This document shows, one piece after another, positions 48,001 through 59,461 of a stretch of 64,000 nt of DNA. The notes beneath the pieces are model-generated. The model made no database searches. It saw only the letters and a program-made list of their open reading frames with translations, and had not been told where the DNA came from. This DNA is from Fasciolopsis buskii (lineage: Eukaryota; Platyhelminthes; Trematoda; Plagiorchiida; Fasciolidae), in contig LUCM01004208.1 in NCBI GenBank assembly GCA_008360955.1, forward strand, positions 1 through 64,000. The letters are read 5' to 3'. The first letter of the stretch is position 1; each line of letters starts with the position of its first letter. Made by a program: the position numbers and the translations under genes.

Positions 48001-49023
48001 CAGGTAGAAAAATGCTAGACCGCACAACATCCTCGGGACAAGAAAACAAATAAGTTCTCGGGATTGCATGGTTTAGTATCTGAAACTGTAAATTGCCATC
48101 AAGGTGTAAGCTACTGTAGATGTGATGATATTTTGAGGTTCTTGAAGTTCATGCAGTTATTTCAGCCGTTTTGTGGATCCAAATTAGGACATGTTTATAG
48201 TTGAGATGATATTACACGGAAATTTCATTCTTGGACAAAAGAATCTGAAGAGCCAAAGGGTGCGCACTTTCATCGAGAGGACTAGTGCTCGAAATCGAGA
48301 AGCGAAAGCTATGAAAATCCATCACTCAACTTTATATGCCGCCAATGTCATGCAATTTTTATGACAGATCTTCGTGAATCCAGCGGTCAATGGCTGTGGC
48401 ACTTCCAGATTTCTGTCACATATTGGATTTCTGGAGAAGAAATGAATAAGATCGGCAATTTCTTCTTCGTTCATCTTCGTCCAGCTTCAAATCAGATGTA
48501 CATGCATACATGGTTGGCTTTAAAAATACGGCTTCTGCAGGGCAAGCTATTTAAATCAAATGACGTAACTTCTCTACTTCATGTAATGCAGTGAGACAGG
48601 AACTAAAGTTCGATGGGCAAAATTCAGTGAATTCATCCATTCACGTGATCTCAGCGTGATTGAGCGCTGGTACCAGTGGCCAAGACCCATGACATCACTC
48701 CACTCTGCACTCGAACTTTTCCTGTATTTCTGTGTGATACCATATTCTCTTCTATTTTCATACCGTTTTTCTCAGTGGTAATTATAAAATAGCTTGCTCT
48801 TGGACTTTCAAATTCATCAGACTTATATTAGGGAGCGATAGTATCCTCTGCTGTGATTCAAGCAGTGTCGTAGTCGAATAAATCATTTTTACTCGTATTC
48901 CATCTACGGCATTAGCACTTTGCCGCATGCAGTTTATTTCAGCTCAGCTCAGTTTGTACAATCGTTTCGAATCCAAGAGCCCCACTGACTGCGGCATTCA
49001 GCCTTATCACCTCTTGTCTCCAA
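45048..49023. other. No supported gene
   Basis: About 4 kb. A possible exon at 45361-45440 (acceptor CTAAACAG, donor AAGG|GTAGAC) encodes ITIDVSISQHPFRLIDPVIF, but it has no partner. Other frames look random. Confidence 0.4.
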
Positions 49024-49057
49024 CCTTGGCTTGGGGATCTTGGGGACCCCAACAAGG
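49024..49057. other. Short perfect hairpin
   Basis: CCTTG and CAAGG, then TTGGGG and CCCCAA, pair to give an 11-bp stem with a two-base GC bulge at 49029-49030 and a 10-base loop. The loop also contains TTGGGG, so the right arm could pair two ways. Function unknown. Confidence 0.5.
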
Positions 49058-50040
49058 TGGTTTAACTGCAACTATATGAGTTGGTTCGCTGGTTAACATT
49101 TTCATACTTTTCACTCATATCGTCAACCGGCCACCTCGAATCATCTTCCAAACATTCCTTTCTTCGCAGAACAGGATAAAACAACGTAGTCGTACTGTGA
49201 ACATGCGCAAAACCTTGACAGAGTCAACTTGATCCATTATAATTCAGTATCTGTCCTAAAAGCTGCACATCAGGGACCGGTGCCACACGCCAAACTCATG
49301 CATCACGTACAAAGCTCTCCCAGCATTGTCTACCAATACTACGAGGACACAGGTTTCAAAAACCGGAAGTATTCGTTCATCTTTTGATGTCAATGACCAC
49401 CTCATTGCCACAGTACAGTGCATTCTTATAGATCATAATAGAACGTAAGTTGGTTTGTTCCAAGAAAAGCACCCATTATCCGTCAGTTTTGCTTCCTCTA
49501 ACCTGGAAAATACTTCCTCGATTGTAACTTGGATCGCTTGTTACGCTCTTAAGTTTACTTATCCAGGGATACTTAACCAGTGTTCAACCAACCGTAATTT
49601 CTTCGCAATTTCATTACACACAAAAGCATTTACCACTTGATGTACCATTAAACTGTTTGCAAAAAATCGGTTCTTTTTGCTCAAAAGAACGCTTTCTCCA
49701 TTTCACCGGATTTGAATGTTTGACCAATGTTTGTTTCAAACTAATGTACATGTTCTCCAATGCATCAACGCGGATGCATTCGGGGCTAAGGTCACTTTGT
49801 GTGCTAATATCGATGGTCATTTCGACCACGGTTATTGTGCGACACGTTTTCAATAGGATGGCCCAAAATGTAACCAGGTAAATAATCTGGATTGGTCGAG
49901 AACGGAAATGGAAAATGGAATTTGAGTGAGATGTACGAGTGTGTGTGTGCGTGTGCGTATGGAAGACGGGGAGGGTCGCAAGATACCGTATCTCAGTCTA
50001 GTTTAGTTCATCCGAAAAATTGATGGATTTTGGTTTTTAG
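49058..50040. other. No firm gene; possible upstream exon
   Basis: A plus-strand frame at 49657-49877 ends at a donor-like ACCAG|GTAAAT and includes a membrane-like stretch (SLCVLISMVISTTVIV). Its splice phase does not match the exon at 50041, so I do not join them. A (GT)n-like tract lies at 49938-49959. Confidence 0.4.
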
Positions 50041-50243
50041 ATGGTCGAATGAGCAATCCCATTCATTTTGTCTTTGCCCCGTTTGAATGTATGCGTCCGA
50101 GGGTGATGTGGGAGCGTGGTTCGTCCTTATGCGCACGAATCAACGAGCTCAAGAAAAACCGTGCTGGACCGGCCAAACGGACCGAACGTGATCAGATGCG
50201 GAGTACAAAATTTTTTGAATCGGCGATGAATACTATAAGCTAG
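50041..50243 (+). CDS. Probable terminal exon of a host gene
   Basis: Acceptor TTTTGGTTTTTAG ends at 50040. Two bases complete a codon, then 66 codons run to TAG at 50243. The protein starts GRMSNPIHFVFAPFECM, continues PRVMWERGSSLC, then has a strongly basic helix-like stretch (INELKKNRAGPAKRTERDQ) and ends SAMNTIS. Third codon positions are G/C-rich (CGT, CCG, GAG, CTC, AAG), in contrast to AT-rich flanks, and no other frame is open through it. AATAAA follows 48 bases after the stop. Together this is the best host-exon evidence in the window. No family recognised; the basic C terminus would suit a small nucleic-acid-binding or organelle protein, but that is speculation. Confidence 0.52.
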
Positions 50244-50291
50244 CTGGAGCTCCAACACAAATGACCTACATCACCGGTCGTATGGCATCGT

Positions 50292-50297
50292 AATAAA
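50292..50297 (+). promoter_or_regulatory. AATAAA polyadenylation signal
   Basis: Canonical hexamer 48 bases after the stop of the exon ending at 50243. Confidence 0.5.
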
Positions 50298-50785
50298 TGA
50301 TCGTGGTAAACGATTGCAATACAAACAGTCAAAGAGAACGTGCTCTATTAAAACTGAACAGTAATTTCATTTGAAGATTCAACTCCGAATACACGTGTTT
50401 CGTTGGTCGCAGAACACAAAAGTAAACACTTTTTAATCGACGCCTACTATCTAATCATGGAACAAAATCTGCTATTTCATCTGAGGTAGAACCCGTTTAC
50501 GGGATAAAAGACAAATTCGGAACACATTTTCAAAATTAGATACCGTGAAGTCACGCACAACCAACTCGGCAATCTGGTTTCGAAGATAAACCTCTGAGTA
50601 CATCCGGTGGTTTGGATCCACAGCGCAAAATCTATGCATTGGTTAAACAGTCATATTCCCATTAATCACAATTGTTCGTCAAAATTAATGTGTTGTCTGA
50701 ATTCGCGCATTTAGTCAGCCGCCGGTAAGTAATGATCAGTATTGCAGCATAGTTTCTGTGGTTTCTATTTGTTTGCCCACATTAG

Positions 50786-50927
50786 TCATGGTTATCGTCT
50801 TCGGGATCGAAGAAAAAAAAACGAGCATCCAGGGGATTTGAACGGATACGCGAGGCTGAAATTTGTGGATTTTTACGGTGATCCGCATTTTTGTTCGGTC
50901 TCGTTCAGACAGACTCGCGTCAAATAG
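50786..50927 (+). CDS. Probable terminal exon of a second small gene
   Basis: Acceptor TTTGCCCACATTAG ends at 50785. One base completes a codon, then 46 codons run to TAG at 50927. The sequence begins HGYRLRDRRKKNEHPGDL and continues LKFVDFYGDPHFCSVSF, a basic start followed by an aromatic-rich end. Codon choice looks coding-like, and AATAAA follows 30 bases after the stop. A consensus donor (CCG|GTAAGT) at 50723/50724 lies just upstream and its phase fits (two bases CG plus T give an Arg codon), but only a 10-base exon or an extended frame could supply it. No family recognised. A GT directly after the stop leaves a longer alternative exon possible. Confidence 0.47.
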
Positions 50928-50957
50928 GTATAGATAGTGCCGATTATTTTTTGTTTT

Positions 50958-50963
50958 AATAAA
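50958..50963 (+). promoter_or_regulatory. AATAAA polyadenylation signal
   Basis: Canonical hexamer 30 bases after the stop of the exon ending at 50927. Confidence 0.55.
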
Positions 50964-50969
50964 GAATAT

Positions 50970-52378
50970 AGACCTGAGGGACAATTAAAAATAATGCATG
51001 GTTCTGTTTGAACTTAGCAGGATTTTTTAACGTCGGTGTGCTGTTGATATGTGCTATTTTGCAGCTTTGATATGTTCTTTGTTAGCATGCTTGATCAATT
51101 CTCCACCAAGGGGAAAACGCTAATCGTTTTTATGAGAAGCAATCGAAGTTTCGTTCTTGATTTAGAATCCCTCAAAGTAGAGCAAAGGGACAAAAGTGCC
51201 TGACGAACAAAATCGATTGAGAGTGTTTTTGTTCAAGCTGTGCTTTTGTGGACTGGCAGATGTACAGGATAAATGATACATTCTGTAAAAAGCACATTTC
51301 GAACTGTGAACAGTAGGAGATAAAATTATCAATTGTCTGTTTTGGTCGCGTGATCGATTCCGCTCCGGCTAGGATTGCATGTGGAAATCCGCTCATCACC
51401 GAATGGAGATATGCTACGGAAATTCACCCTCGTTTAAAGCGAGACCAGATGCATGCAAAAATATTCGGAATGATCGACAGGAATGTTTGACAGTCTGCTC
51501 AGCGCAGAACGAATGACGGATGAAGCTGCTTTTAGAAAGAAAATGGGTATGATTTGCAAAAACACGTAGTTCTTCAGTTGCACTATTCGAGATAATCAGA
51601 CGGTATTCATGGAAATCGCCCTACCTTTCCTTGGTAATGCATCCAGAACCCGGGGCGACTGGCTTCTTAAGAAATAATCCCGATATTTTTAGTATGCTTT
51701 TGCAAAATATGGCTATCAGAAATGGTTTACTAATATGAAAACACAAAGGTATCAAGAAAAATTACTGCTATGTTGGGATATAAATAAGCCAATATCAAGT
51801 TGACTTTGGCTCAATAAAGCAAAAGGATGATTAAGAATTTACCAAAGAGACTGTGAGGTACAGTGAGCGGGATATTTTTGTTGCAGCTGTGTATCATTCA
51901 AGCTGATAGCAGTTTAACGAAAATGGCAAAGTCCCGAATCGAACCACATTTTTCATGCGCATTCGCTCGTTTTCCGCTTGAAAAGGCGCTTAAGGATATG
52001 AGTTCGAGAACAGCTGCGACTTGGTAGGACGATGTTGCTATTATTTCAGTAACAAACGCTGACTGAAAATTGTTGAATATCTGGGCTAGAAGATTTGACT
52101 TATCCGTGAAATGATTCATCGTGCACCTATTGTTCAGTATGTACCCATGAAGCTAATTCGTACGGCTAGTACCGAAAACTTGAGTCAGTCGCCTTAGTTC
52201 TGGTTCTATCCTGTTACACTTATTCGAACAAGTATAAATAGAAGACATCTGGTCAACCAGTCCGATTCATTTAGCAGTTAGAATAATTCGGCAAATCAGC
52301 TTACTGACGTTGAGTTCCATTAGCTGTTAATCCCTATTCGTTTTGGCACATCGTTCATTTTGTGGTTGTCATTTTCAG
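50970..52378. other. No recognisable feature
   Basis: No repeat copy or exon that I can support. Confidence 0.5.
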
Positions 52379-52636
52379 CGGCCCCTTTCTACCCACCTTG
52401 AATCCAAGATTGTCACAAAACCGAATTGCATTCCGCAGCACCCAAGAGCTAGACTAGGATTTGATTATTACCATCTTGTTCCCTGGTTCGCAATTGATCA
52501 GATCCCAAATCATGAGTGGTTCACGAGGGAAATCTGTCACAGTATACTGGTTTGTAACCTTAAGATGCAGGAACATCACATGGCTCGTCTAGAATTCTGG
52601 AATCGATATGAAGCCCGGTCTTATGTTACTCACTAA
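52379..52636 (+). CDS. Candidate exon, unrecognised protein
   Basis: A strong acceptor (GTTGTCATTTTCAG) ends at 52378 and opens an 85-codon frame to TAA at 52636. It contains RPLSTHLESKIVTKPNC, GFDYYHLVPWFAIDQ and HHMARLEFWNRYEARS, a mix of aromatic and charged residues typical of folded protein. If terminal, no AATAAA is visible close by. If internal, a donor must lie before the stop; GTTTGTAACC near 52551 is one option. It could belong with the short candidate exon at 52710. No family recognised. Confidence 0.42.
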   Translation, partial: RPLSTHLESKIVTKPNCIPQHPRARLGFDYYHLVPWFAIDQIPNHEWFTREICHSILVCNLKMQEHHMARLEFWNRYEARSYVTH

Positions 52637-52709
52637 TAAGTAACCGCAACGTCTTTCAAAGATTTTCCTTTCTCTTAGGAATCATGCAAGAGACATATTA
52701 ACTGCACAG

Positions 52710-52776
52710 GAAATCAATTTAACAACCGCGTTTTATTCCATCTGCACAAATTGGCGCAGTCCTTTATGGACTAAAA
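52710..52776 (+). CDS. Candidate 67-base exon
   Basis: Acceptor TTAACTGCACAG and donor AAAA|GTATGC enclose 22 codons plus one base: EINLTTAFYSICTNW then RSPLWTK. It is 73 bases downstream of the stop of the preceding candidate, so it would be spliced from an earlier donor. The frame is Trp-rich and coding-like but very short. Confidence 0.3.
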
Positions 52777-53033
52777 GTATGCCGTCCAAGCCCTATGTTC
52801 ATCCATGAAATAACCGTCTTCACAAACCCCTCCATAGGTACAGAAATGTTTTTTTTTACAAGCATAGAATCTGTGCTCCAACTTGCAAAATATCACTGGA
52901 AAACATGCAGTCAATTTCACCAGTTCGCTCGCTCTTGCGTACGTTCGGTGACATGCGCGCCATCAAATTTGTATCCCCTGTTTGGTTTTTCATTTTTGTG
53001 CCATTTGCACGTTTGAGAGCGAATACTTGAAAA

Positions 53034-53188
53034 TGAACTCATTGTTCAAAGTCTGCTTTTTTCCTGAAAATCATGTGTCTAGACCGAATTGGAACTTGTG
53101 GTACTTCGACGTTATTGCACGAAAATCATTTCAAGATCGGTGGAATAACAAAAATAAATGCAGGATAGAAACGCGTCTAACGGTTTGA
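53034..53188 (+). CDS. Candidate terminal exon, weak
   Basis: A frame following a possible acceptor (GTTTGAGAG) reads EYLKMNSLFKVCFFPENH and WNLWYFDVIARKSFQDRW and ends in TGA at 53188. Several frames are open here at once, and its phase does not join the 67-base exon at 52710, so the model is incomplete. Confidence 0.25.
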
Positions 53189-56100
53189 CTTTCAAATAAC
53201 CTTGAAATTTGGTAACCATTGCGATCAAAGTGTAAGAAATCGACGAGAACTAAAAAATGGCATGTACATTTAAGTTGATCCTGGAATGTGAATTGATCAA
53301 TTCATGGCCAAGAGGAGTGGCAGGCAAGTTGTAAATAAGAAATTAACTTACGGACAAAGCAGAAACAGAGAATGAGATAGTGAGAAAACGAAGGACGTCT
53401 GCCGGAGTATGGTTTTACCGGTGGTCTGCCACGGTACCGTTCCGGTCTAAAGTTGTGCAAACCTGTCAATTTCTTGTGTCAAATGATTAGTGAAAAGTAC
53501 TCGGTTTATCGCCAAAAACTCGAAAATGCTGATTGTTAGCTGAATGAAGTGTCGAGCTCTTTGGAGTAGCCTAAATGCTTCCCTGGATCGCAAAGAGGCT
53601 GGCCAAATGGTTGGTGATAAATGTTTGAAATAATCGTCGATTTACTTACTTAAATAGCTCGGGTCTACAAAACGGAAATGAATCGGAATTCTGTCTGTCA
53701 AAAGCTGCATAAATCCGAAATTAGTTGTTTTAAAGACTCAAAAAAAACCAGACGGAGAACATAAATGGGCTTACAAACAAAGATTATCAATGCGGATCGC
53801 GAAGTTACTCTAGAAAATCATATTTGTTTGAAAGATAGATAATTTAATAGATAGACAGTTTGATGGATAGATGGTTTGCTTGTAGGATTGTTTTGTTCCG
53901 AAAATACCGGTCATGTGAGTCCTGTGCCGTTTCAAGAGAAACTGCTTGGAGAAATCAGTCACGTGTCACGATAAGTTTGGCTAATTTTCCCAATTTCCTG
54001 GTTTCCGGAAGCAGAGGCAAACGACAGGATAGATCTCCTGCTCTTCCTACTATCAGATCCTGGTTTTTTCCTACACGGATGCAAATATTTAGGGTTGAGA
54101 TTTTGATTAGCCCATATGACTGTAAATGGAAAGTTTCTGTCCGAAGCATCATGTACAACAATTGTAAAAGAGATTTCGCATTCAACTTCTACCCTCATGT
54201 ACTATCGCTGGCTAATGAAATCGACAATTGCTGATCGACAATTTGATCGTTTCACGGTGATATTCGATCAAGATATAGGATTTCGGATTTCTAGACGTGC
54301 ATCTTTCATTCTTCTGACGATGTAGTAAACCACCATGGTTTTTCTGGCTCGCAAAGGATGCTTTTGAAGTGAAAATAACTTCGCAGATTGAAGTTTGTTT
54401 TGTTCATCAGGCGTTCGGGTTTGTCCTTCCTCTCAGGCCCCTGGTTATTGTCTCAAGCGAAAATATTCAGTCCTCGATCTCGATGTTGTGCACTTGGTAG
54501 ATAATAGGGAGTGCCTTTATTTACGGATCGCGATTGTTTGCAATCGATTGGCAAAATCCAACTAACACTGAACTTACTAATTGAAACGATAATAATCATG
54601 CTGCTCATAAAGAAATAACAAAAGGATCTGGAACGCAAGTTGTACTGATTATTTGGTTGTATTCTTTCTACTCTGAGTGCAATGCTTCCAATCAAGCAGG
54701 CTATCTAATTTCGATTTCCATCCGAGATTGCACAAACGAACGGATTTTCTTTTTCGATAAGCGATAAGTCTGACAGGTACATAGTTATTTTGATGCGCAG
54801 AATAATGCAATGGTTTAACACTTGATAACACAGCAAAAGCGGCGGAATTCGATTACGAATCAGGCGTATTTCGACCAAGATATCTGCGTCGCGGCTACGC
54901 TTTTGATTGATTTTTCACCAATTAGCTTAGTGACCGCAATGACATTTAATCCTAATTTACCTCTTACTCAAACAGATTTTTGATAGCCAACAATGCCCGA
55001 TTTCAGGTGTACAGTTTGCAATACGATTTGCGAGTCCCGGTTCCAAGTTGTAATCTGTTACAAAACCATTTATCACCAATTGGAATGTAACTTGGACCAC
55101 TTTTTGTCACACAGACCACATCAGAATACCTCGCATTCGGTGGTATGAATAACGCGAGCAAATCATTGCTTGGGAACAGTTTTGGGAACGGCTTTATCAA
55201 TGCCACGATATATCCCGCAAAACTGAAACTAAGGGATAGGGTTCAAGCTTAGTTTTGCCTTTGGCAGACGTCTGGAGAATCTATGACAGTCAGTCAGCAT
55301 TTGTGTTTCTGTAAGTCTACGATCGGCCATAGATCGGACACTGGATTGCAGTACACTTGACAAATTGTTGTTCGGTCTTGTGACCAGTGGATTTTGTAGT
55401 CCGATGTCCGGAATATGGGACAAACTGACAAATCGCTCCGCATTCGGGCGAATGCCATACTCGTCAGACTTTGATCAGATATGAGCCAAACAGAACTATC
55501 GCAACAATTTTCAGAACGGTTGGTTTTCTCCGTCACTGGAGGGAGGAGGGGGACATATTTAAAGCCATCGGATTCTGTAACATGTCCAAAGATAGGTGTG
55601 GGTGTTACTCAAAAATGTCAAGTTGCAGGCGGAACTTGACAGGCAAACATGATGAACCAGTGAGTCCCGGCCACATCCACTCTAGGTAAGCCCTTCGATT
55701 TAGATCATGGGCTTGTCTTCATTGGCTTGGGACTATTAGATCCATCTTACTTCAGTGAGCAGGGCAGTATTTGAAATAGAAACGGATTGGTCGAATAAAT
55801 GAATAAGCGAAGGTAACCGATATATTTTCATTTCTCAAGACTTGGGAATGTGTGATAACGGGAAACCCCTGGCGACGGTTCAAAAATAGCTACACAGTAA
55901 GGTGTCCGATTCGGGTCAAGTCAAGTCACACTCCGAAAGTCAGATGTTCGGGTTTCAACAGGTGGCCTAGTTGAATAAATTGAAGATTTAATAACCAGCC
56001 TTCCACTTACGTGTCTGACACCTTTAAGCCGCTAGTGAATAGGTGGAATTGGAACAAAATGTAACCACAAAAATAAATTTATCAAGTTCATGTTGATTTT

Positions 56101-56516
56101 TTGTATGGTCTGGAAAGTAACTATTAGATCGAATGGAAAAACCTTTCAGCCAGAAGACAACTCCGAATTCCTTACTTCACAAATATACCAAAAGTTTGGC
56201 TCGAAGCTGGTGATGAGCGGAAGTTTTGTAGTGCACTGGACATTGTATTAAGATCATCGGGATCCACAAGGCGATGTTCCGTCCTCTCGATCAAACCGGA
56301 CTGTAAGAACCTCGTGTGATTTAAATTAGGCGAATGAAAAATGTGGTTATCGATAGAATCCGTACACAGTAGTGGAGGATTGCAACATTAGAGAGCAGAG
56401 TTTGTGGATAAACGAAACAGTCCATAGAGCTGAAACCAGTCACACGCAGTCGGCTAGTGTGCTGATGCTTATACTTTTCCATCAGTACCAATGACAAGAA
56501 GTCAACCGATACATAA
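53189..56516. other. No supported gene
   Basis: At 53860-54234 the plus strand is open for 124 codons while two minus frames are open for more than 75, so stops are locally scarce and no frame can be preferred. A degenerate GATA/GATG tract lies at 53828-53880. Confidence 0.45.
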
Positions 56517-56720
56517 AATTATTCATCATGTAGCGCCAACGTCCTGCTTACCCATGAGACGGCGTAGAAACAATTTGCAACTAATTTTTTCTTGACAGAA
56601 AATTCCCTGCGTCGGAACTCGGCGGCAAACCCAGGAAAAAATAAAAAGAACCTAACTCAGTACCCTTTAAACCAGGTGCCCATGTTCTCAACAGTTTGTT
56701 GAACTTAATCAATGCAAACC
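56517..56720 (-). repeat. SINE family T2, copy 8, degenerate
   Basis: Plus-strand order is AAATTATTCATCATGTAGCGCC (tail), a damaged core, a B-box remnant (GCAAACCCAGG), and CAACAGTTTGTTGAACTT, which matches the 5' extension beside the head of copy 1. It spans the full family length but is heavily mutated. Confidence 0.65.
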
Positions 56721-56772
56721 TGTATGTGCAATCACAGTACGCTGGATTTTAGTAACGCATTCCCACCGACAG

Positions 56773-56892
56773 GCGGCTTCCCCGGAGGCCATTCAGAGCA
56801 CGGTGAAAGCTTTCACAGTTCCTAGCTCCCGTAACCAGAAGTCATCTCTCGGTGGCAGTCAACCACCTTGTGCCAGATGCTCTTGCAAATAA
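56773..56892 (+). CDS. Candidate exon, weak
   Basis: Acceptor TCCCACCGACAG opens a G+C-rich frame of 39 codons ending in TAA: AASPEAIQSTVKAFTVP, then GGSQPPCARCSCK. The contrast in composition with the flanks and the open frame suggest coding, but there is no donor in phase with the 57.2 kb exon. Unrecognised. Confidence 0.27.
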   Translation, partial: AASPEAIQSTVKAFTVPSSRNQKSSLGGSQPPCARCSCK

Positions 56893-57221
56893 GTGACGGA
56901 GAGAAGCCAGATTATGTGACGGAGATCACGTTCACTCTTTTGAGATGACGACAAGTCTGACCACTCATCACTTTGGGTGCCCCAGTTTTGTTCACTCTTT
57001 GGACGGAAGTTCTTCAATTCTGCAACCAAAATAACCAATCCTTAAAGCGTAATTGGGAGAGTTCAGTGGACAGTCGCATGCTGCATGAAGTATATTAGGA
57101 TTAGAATCATTCGCTGCTCCAGGGTTACTTCATGCATTTAAAGTCAACTATGAAGCAGATTAAGTCCAGCGGAAGTCCAACAAAATACGGTGTGCACCAA
57201 GTGAATCTTGTTATTTTTCAG

Positions 57222-57375
57222 GACTGTCTTGTGTGCGGCAGCTGCAACATTGGATGCGTACCGCGCGTCGATTGATAAAGAATCAAACAGAATTTCGGAC
57301 CCAGGATTAATTGAAGGACTTCCAAAGGTCTCTGTAACCGTGTTAAATCGAAACATCCGAGAAAATTCGACATAA
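57222..57375 (+). CDS. Probable terminal exon, unrecognised protein
   Basis: Acceptor CTTGTTATTTTTCAG ends at 57221. One base completes a codon, then 50 codons run to TAA at 57375. The protein begins TVLCAAAATLDAYRASID, continues KESNRISDPGLIEGLPKV, and ends VTVLNRNIRENST. Codon third positions are G/C-enriched and the acceptor is strong. The opposite strand is also open (57386-57144), but on the plus strand the frame is exactly bounded by an acceptor and a stop, so I prefer it. No AATAAA is close behind. No family recognised. Confidence 0.48.
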
Positions 57376-58864
57376 GCCGTAAACACTGGCCTTAAGTTAT
57401 AAATAATTTCAGGTGAATGGTCAGGATGCTCCTACCGCCGGTATCTTACGATTCTGTACCTTACTTGTGACCCCAACTTTGATTTTCGTTTGCTCATGAA
57501 TAATGAGTACGGAGCTCTCTGTCTTCACTCCTCTTCACTATGTTTTCTTTCACCTCCAAACGATCTACATTCTTTTATTCATCAGTTAACTGTTCATTAT
57601 TCCTGCCACTTTATCATCGCATAACGTAGTATTTGCTCTAATACCTGCGGTGCATTCCGAATATCGACTGGATTCGTTTCACTGATCGAAAGTTTTGAAG
57701 TAGCCGAGCTCTTGAGGCTGACAAAATCTAGCTGCTGCTGGGATGTCCGTCTAGTCAGGATTCGTGGTCAACTTGATTGGCATTGATTTGCACATGATGT
57801 CCGTACACATTCGATGTTACGTTTATGCATTACAGTTAAACAAATCTTGAGCTGTGCCATTTGACCGGTAGGTGTACACTAAGGTTTCATACGCATTTGT
57901 GTATTGTTTATGGTTGACGAGTAAGAGACTTAGAGGTTTTAACCTGGTCATGATAATAACACTAGGAAAAATGTACGTGATCATGTATTCGTAACAAAGA
58001 AAGCAAAGAGATGAGGACAAAAGTCGTGTCTAAAATACTGTTGCAATACAAAAGTCAGAACAAATGTTTCTAAAGTACTGAAAATCAGTCAGTGGAAGAC
58101 GGGGTTTCATGCGTCAATTTTTGTCCCTTGCTAAAACATTAACATATCAGACTGAAGTTAAGCCATAAGGGAACACGTGTTGCAATTAATAAGGTTTAGG
58201 TTTTTCTGGTGTACGTTTTTGTTGTACATAAGCCTTGCCCCATCAATCGGTATGTTCAACTCAATTTGACTGACCCAGGTTAAGTTGCCAAGTTCGTTGT
58301 TCCTGAACTGAATCTATATTTTAGCAAATAAAATAAACGAATTTAAGATAAATGATGATTTAACCTTAGCGTGGTAAATTCTTCCGGAGACGATTTGGTC
58401 ACTGGATCAAAAGCTAATATTTTTAACGATGTATAACGATTCTCATTGGCTTTGTCAAAGCTTTGTCAATATACGGTGGAATTTAGTGAGGATCTAGTTT
58501 GTACCTAAAACACCATGGGATTCTCTAGGTTCTTTTATCTCCTACTAATAAAACAAGATGTCAAGCGCACATTTGCTTTATTAGTCGATGGTAAAATAAT
58601 GTCATATTCGAAGAAAATTGAAAAAAAATCATACTACTTTATTCCTAAGAAATTTTGTTATCGGTTGCTTTTGCTCTCTGTCGTTTTTGTCCGTTCGTTA
58701 CTTGAACATGACTTGTAAAATGCGTTTTTTAGTCTGCTTATTTTATGAAGTTTGATTTTGAGCATTTTGGAATTTTCTGGAAACATTTTTGCAGATATTT
58801 CACTATCAAGGCCCAGAAAAACAAGTTTTAAGTCCTCAAAATAACATTCTGATTCCATTAGCTT
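57376..58864. other. No recognisable feature
   Basis: AT-rich. A 67-codon frame at 58515-58718 is Lys/Phe-rich and looks random. Confidence 0.5.
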
Positions 58865-59015
58865 GTCTGGTGGTCGTAAGTAGGTTAGGGTCTTGGCGTT
58901 TGGACAGAAACGTTGCACGTTCGCATCCGCCCACCCTTGGTCACTTTCGCGCTTAGGGACTTTCCATGGCCTCGTCTCCCATCCCTAACTTGCCACAGAG
59001 TAAATAAAATGTCCT
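58865..59015 (+). repeat. SINE family T1, copy 4, diverged
   Basis: TCTTGGCGTTTGGACA is identical to copy 3, a B-box-like CGTTCGCATCC follows (58918-58928), then CCGCCCACCCTTGGTC, and an AGTAAATAAAATG tail closes it. The A box is degraded. Confidence 0.68.
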
Positions 59016-59461
59016 AAAAATTAGTATTTGGGTAAAGGATGACGTCGAAGACTTATTGAAAGGTTGCTTATGCATGGGCCCTGAAAATGATAATAAATCT
59101 TTATGAGTTCTTTATAATGATTGTTCCACTTCGATTTTGTTCCAAGCTATTTCATTTCCGGTGTTTTATTCGCACTAGGCAGAAAGTATGCCGTGATCTG
59201 GATTTCGAGCTTGTGCACCTAGCACACAGTGACGTCTACATTGGACATAATTTAACTTACGGCTCCGTCTTTAAGGACATGCAAATGAGGACATTTTGGG
59301 AAATTCATACTCCATTTTGCTGCTTTTTCTAGATTTCGTAAAACAAAAAGGCAGGAAGACTGTCGACCATGAGCATCCAAAATACTGATCCAATGATTCA
59401 GTCGCAACGTGTCATATGGACAACTAAAGAAAGAGAAACAGGGTTCAGAATGGTTTCCAGT

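Noticed and set aside
53860..54234. Plus-strand frame of 124 codons
   Set aside because: Two minus-strand frames are open over the same bases, so the lack of stops is local composition rather than coding evidence.
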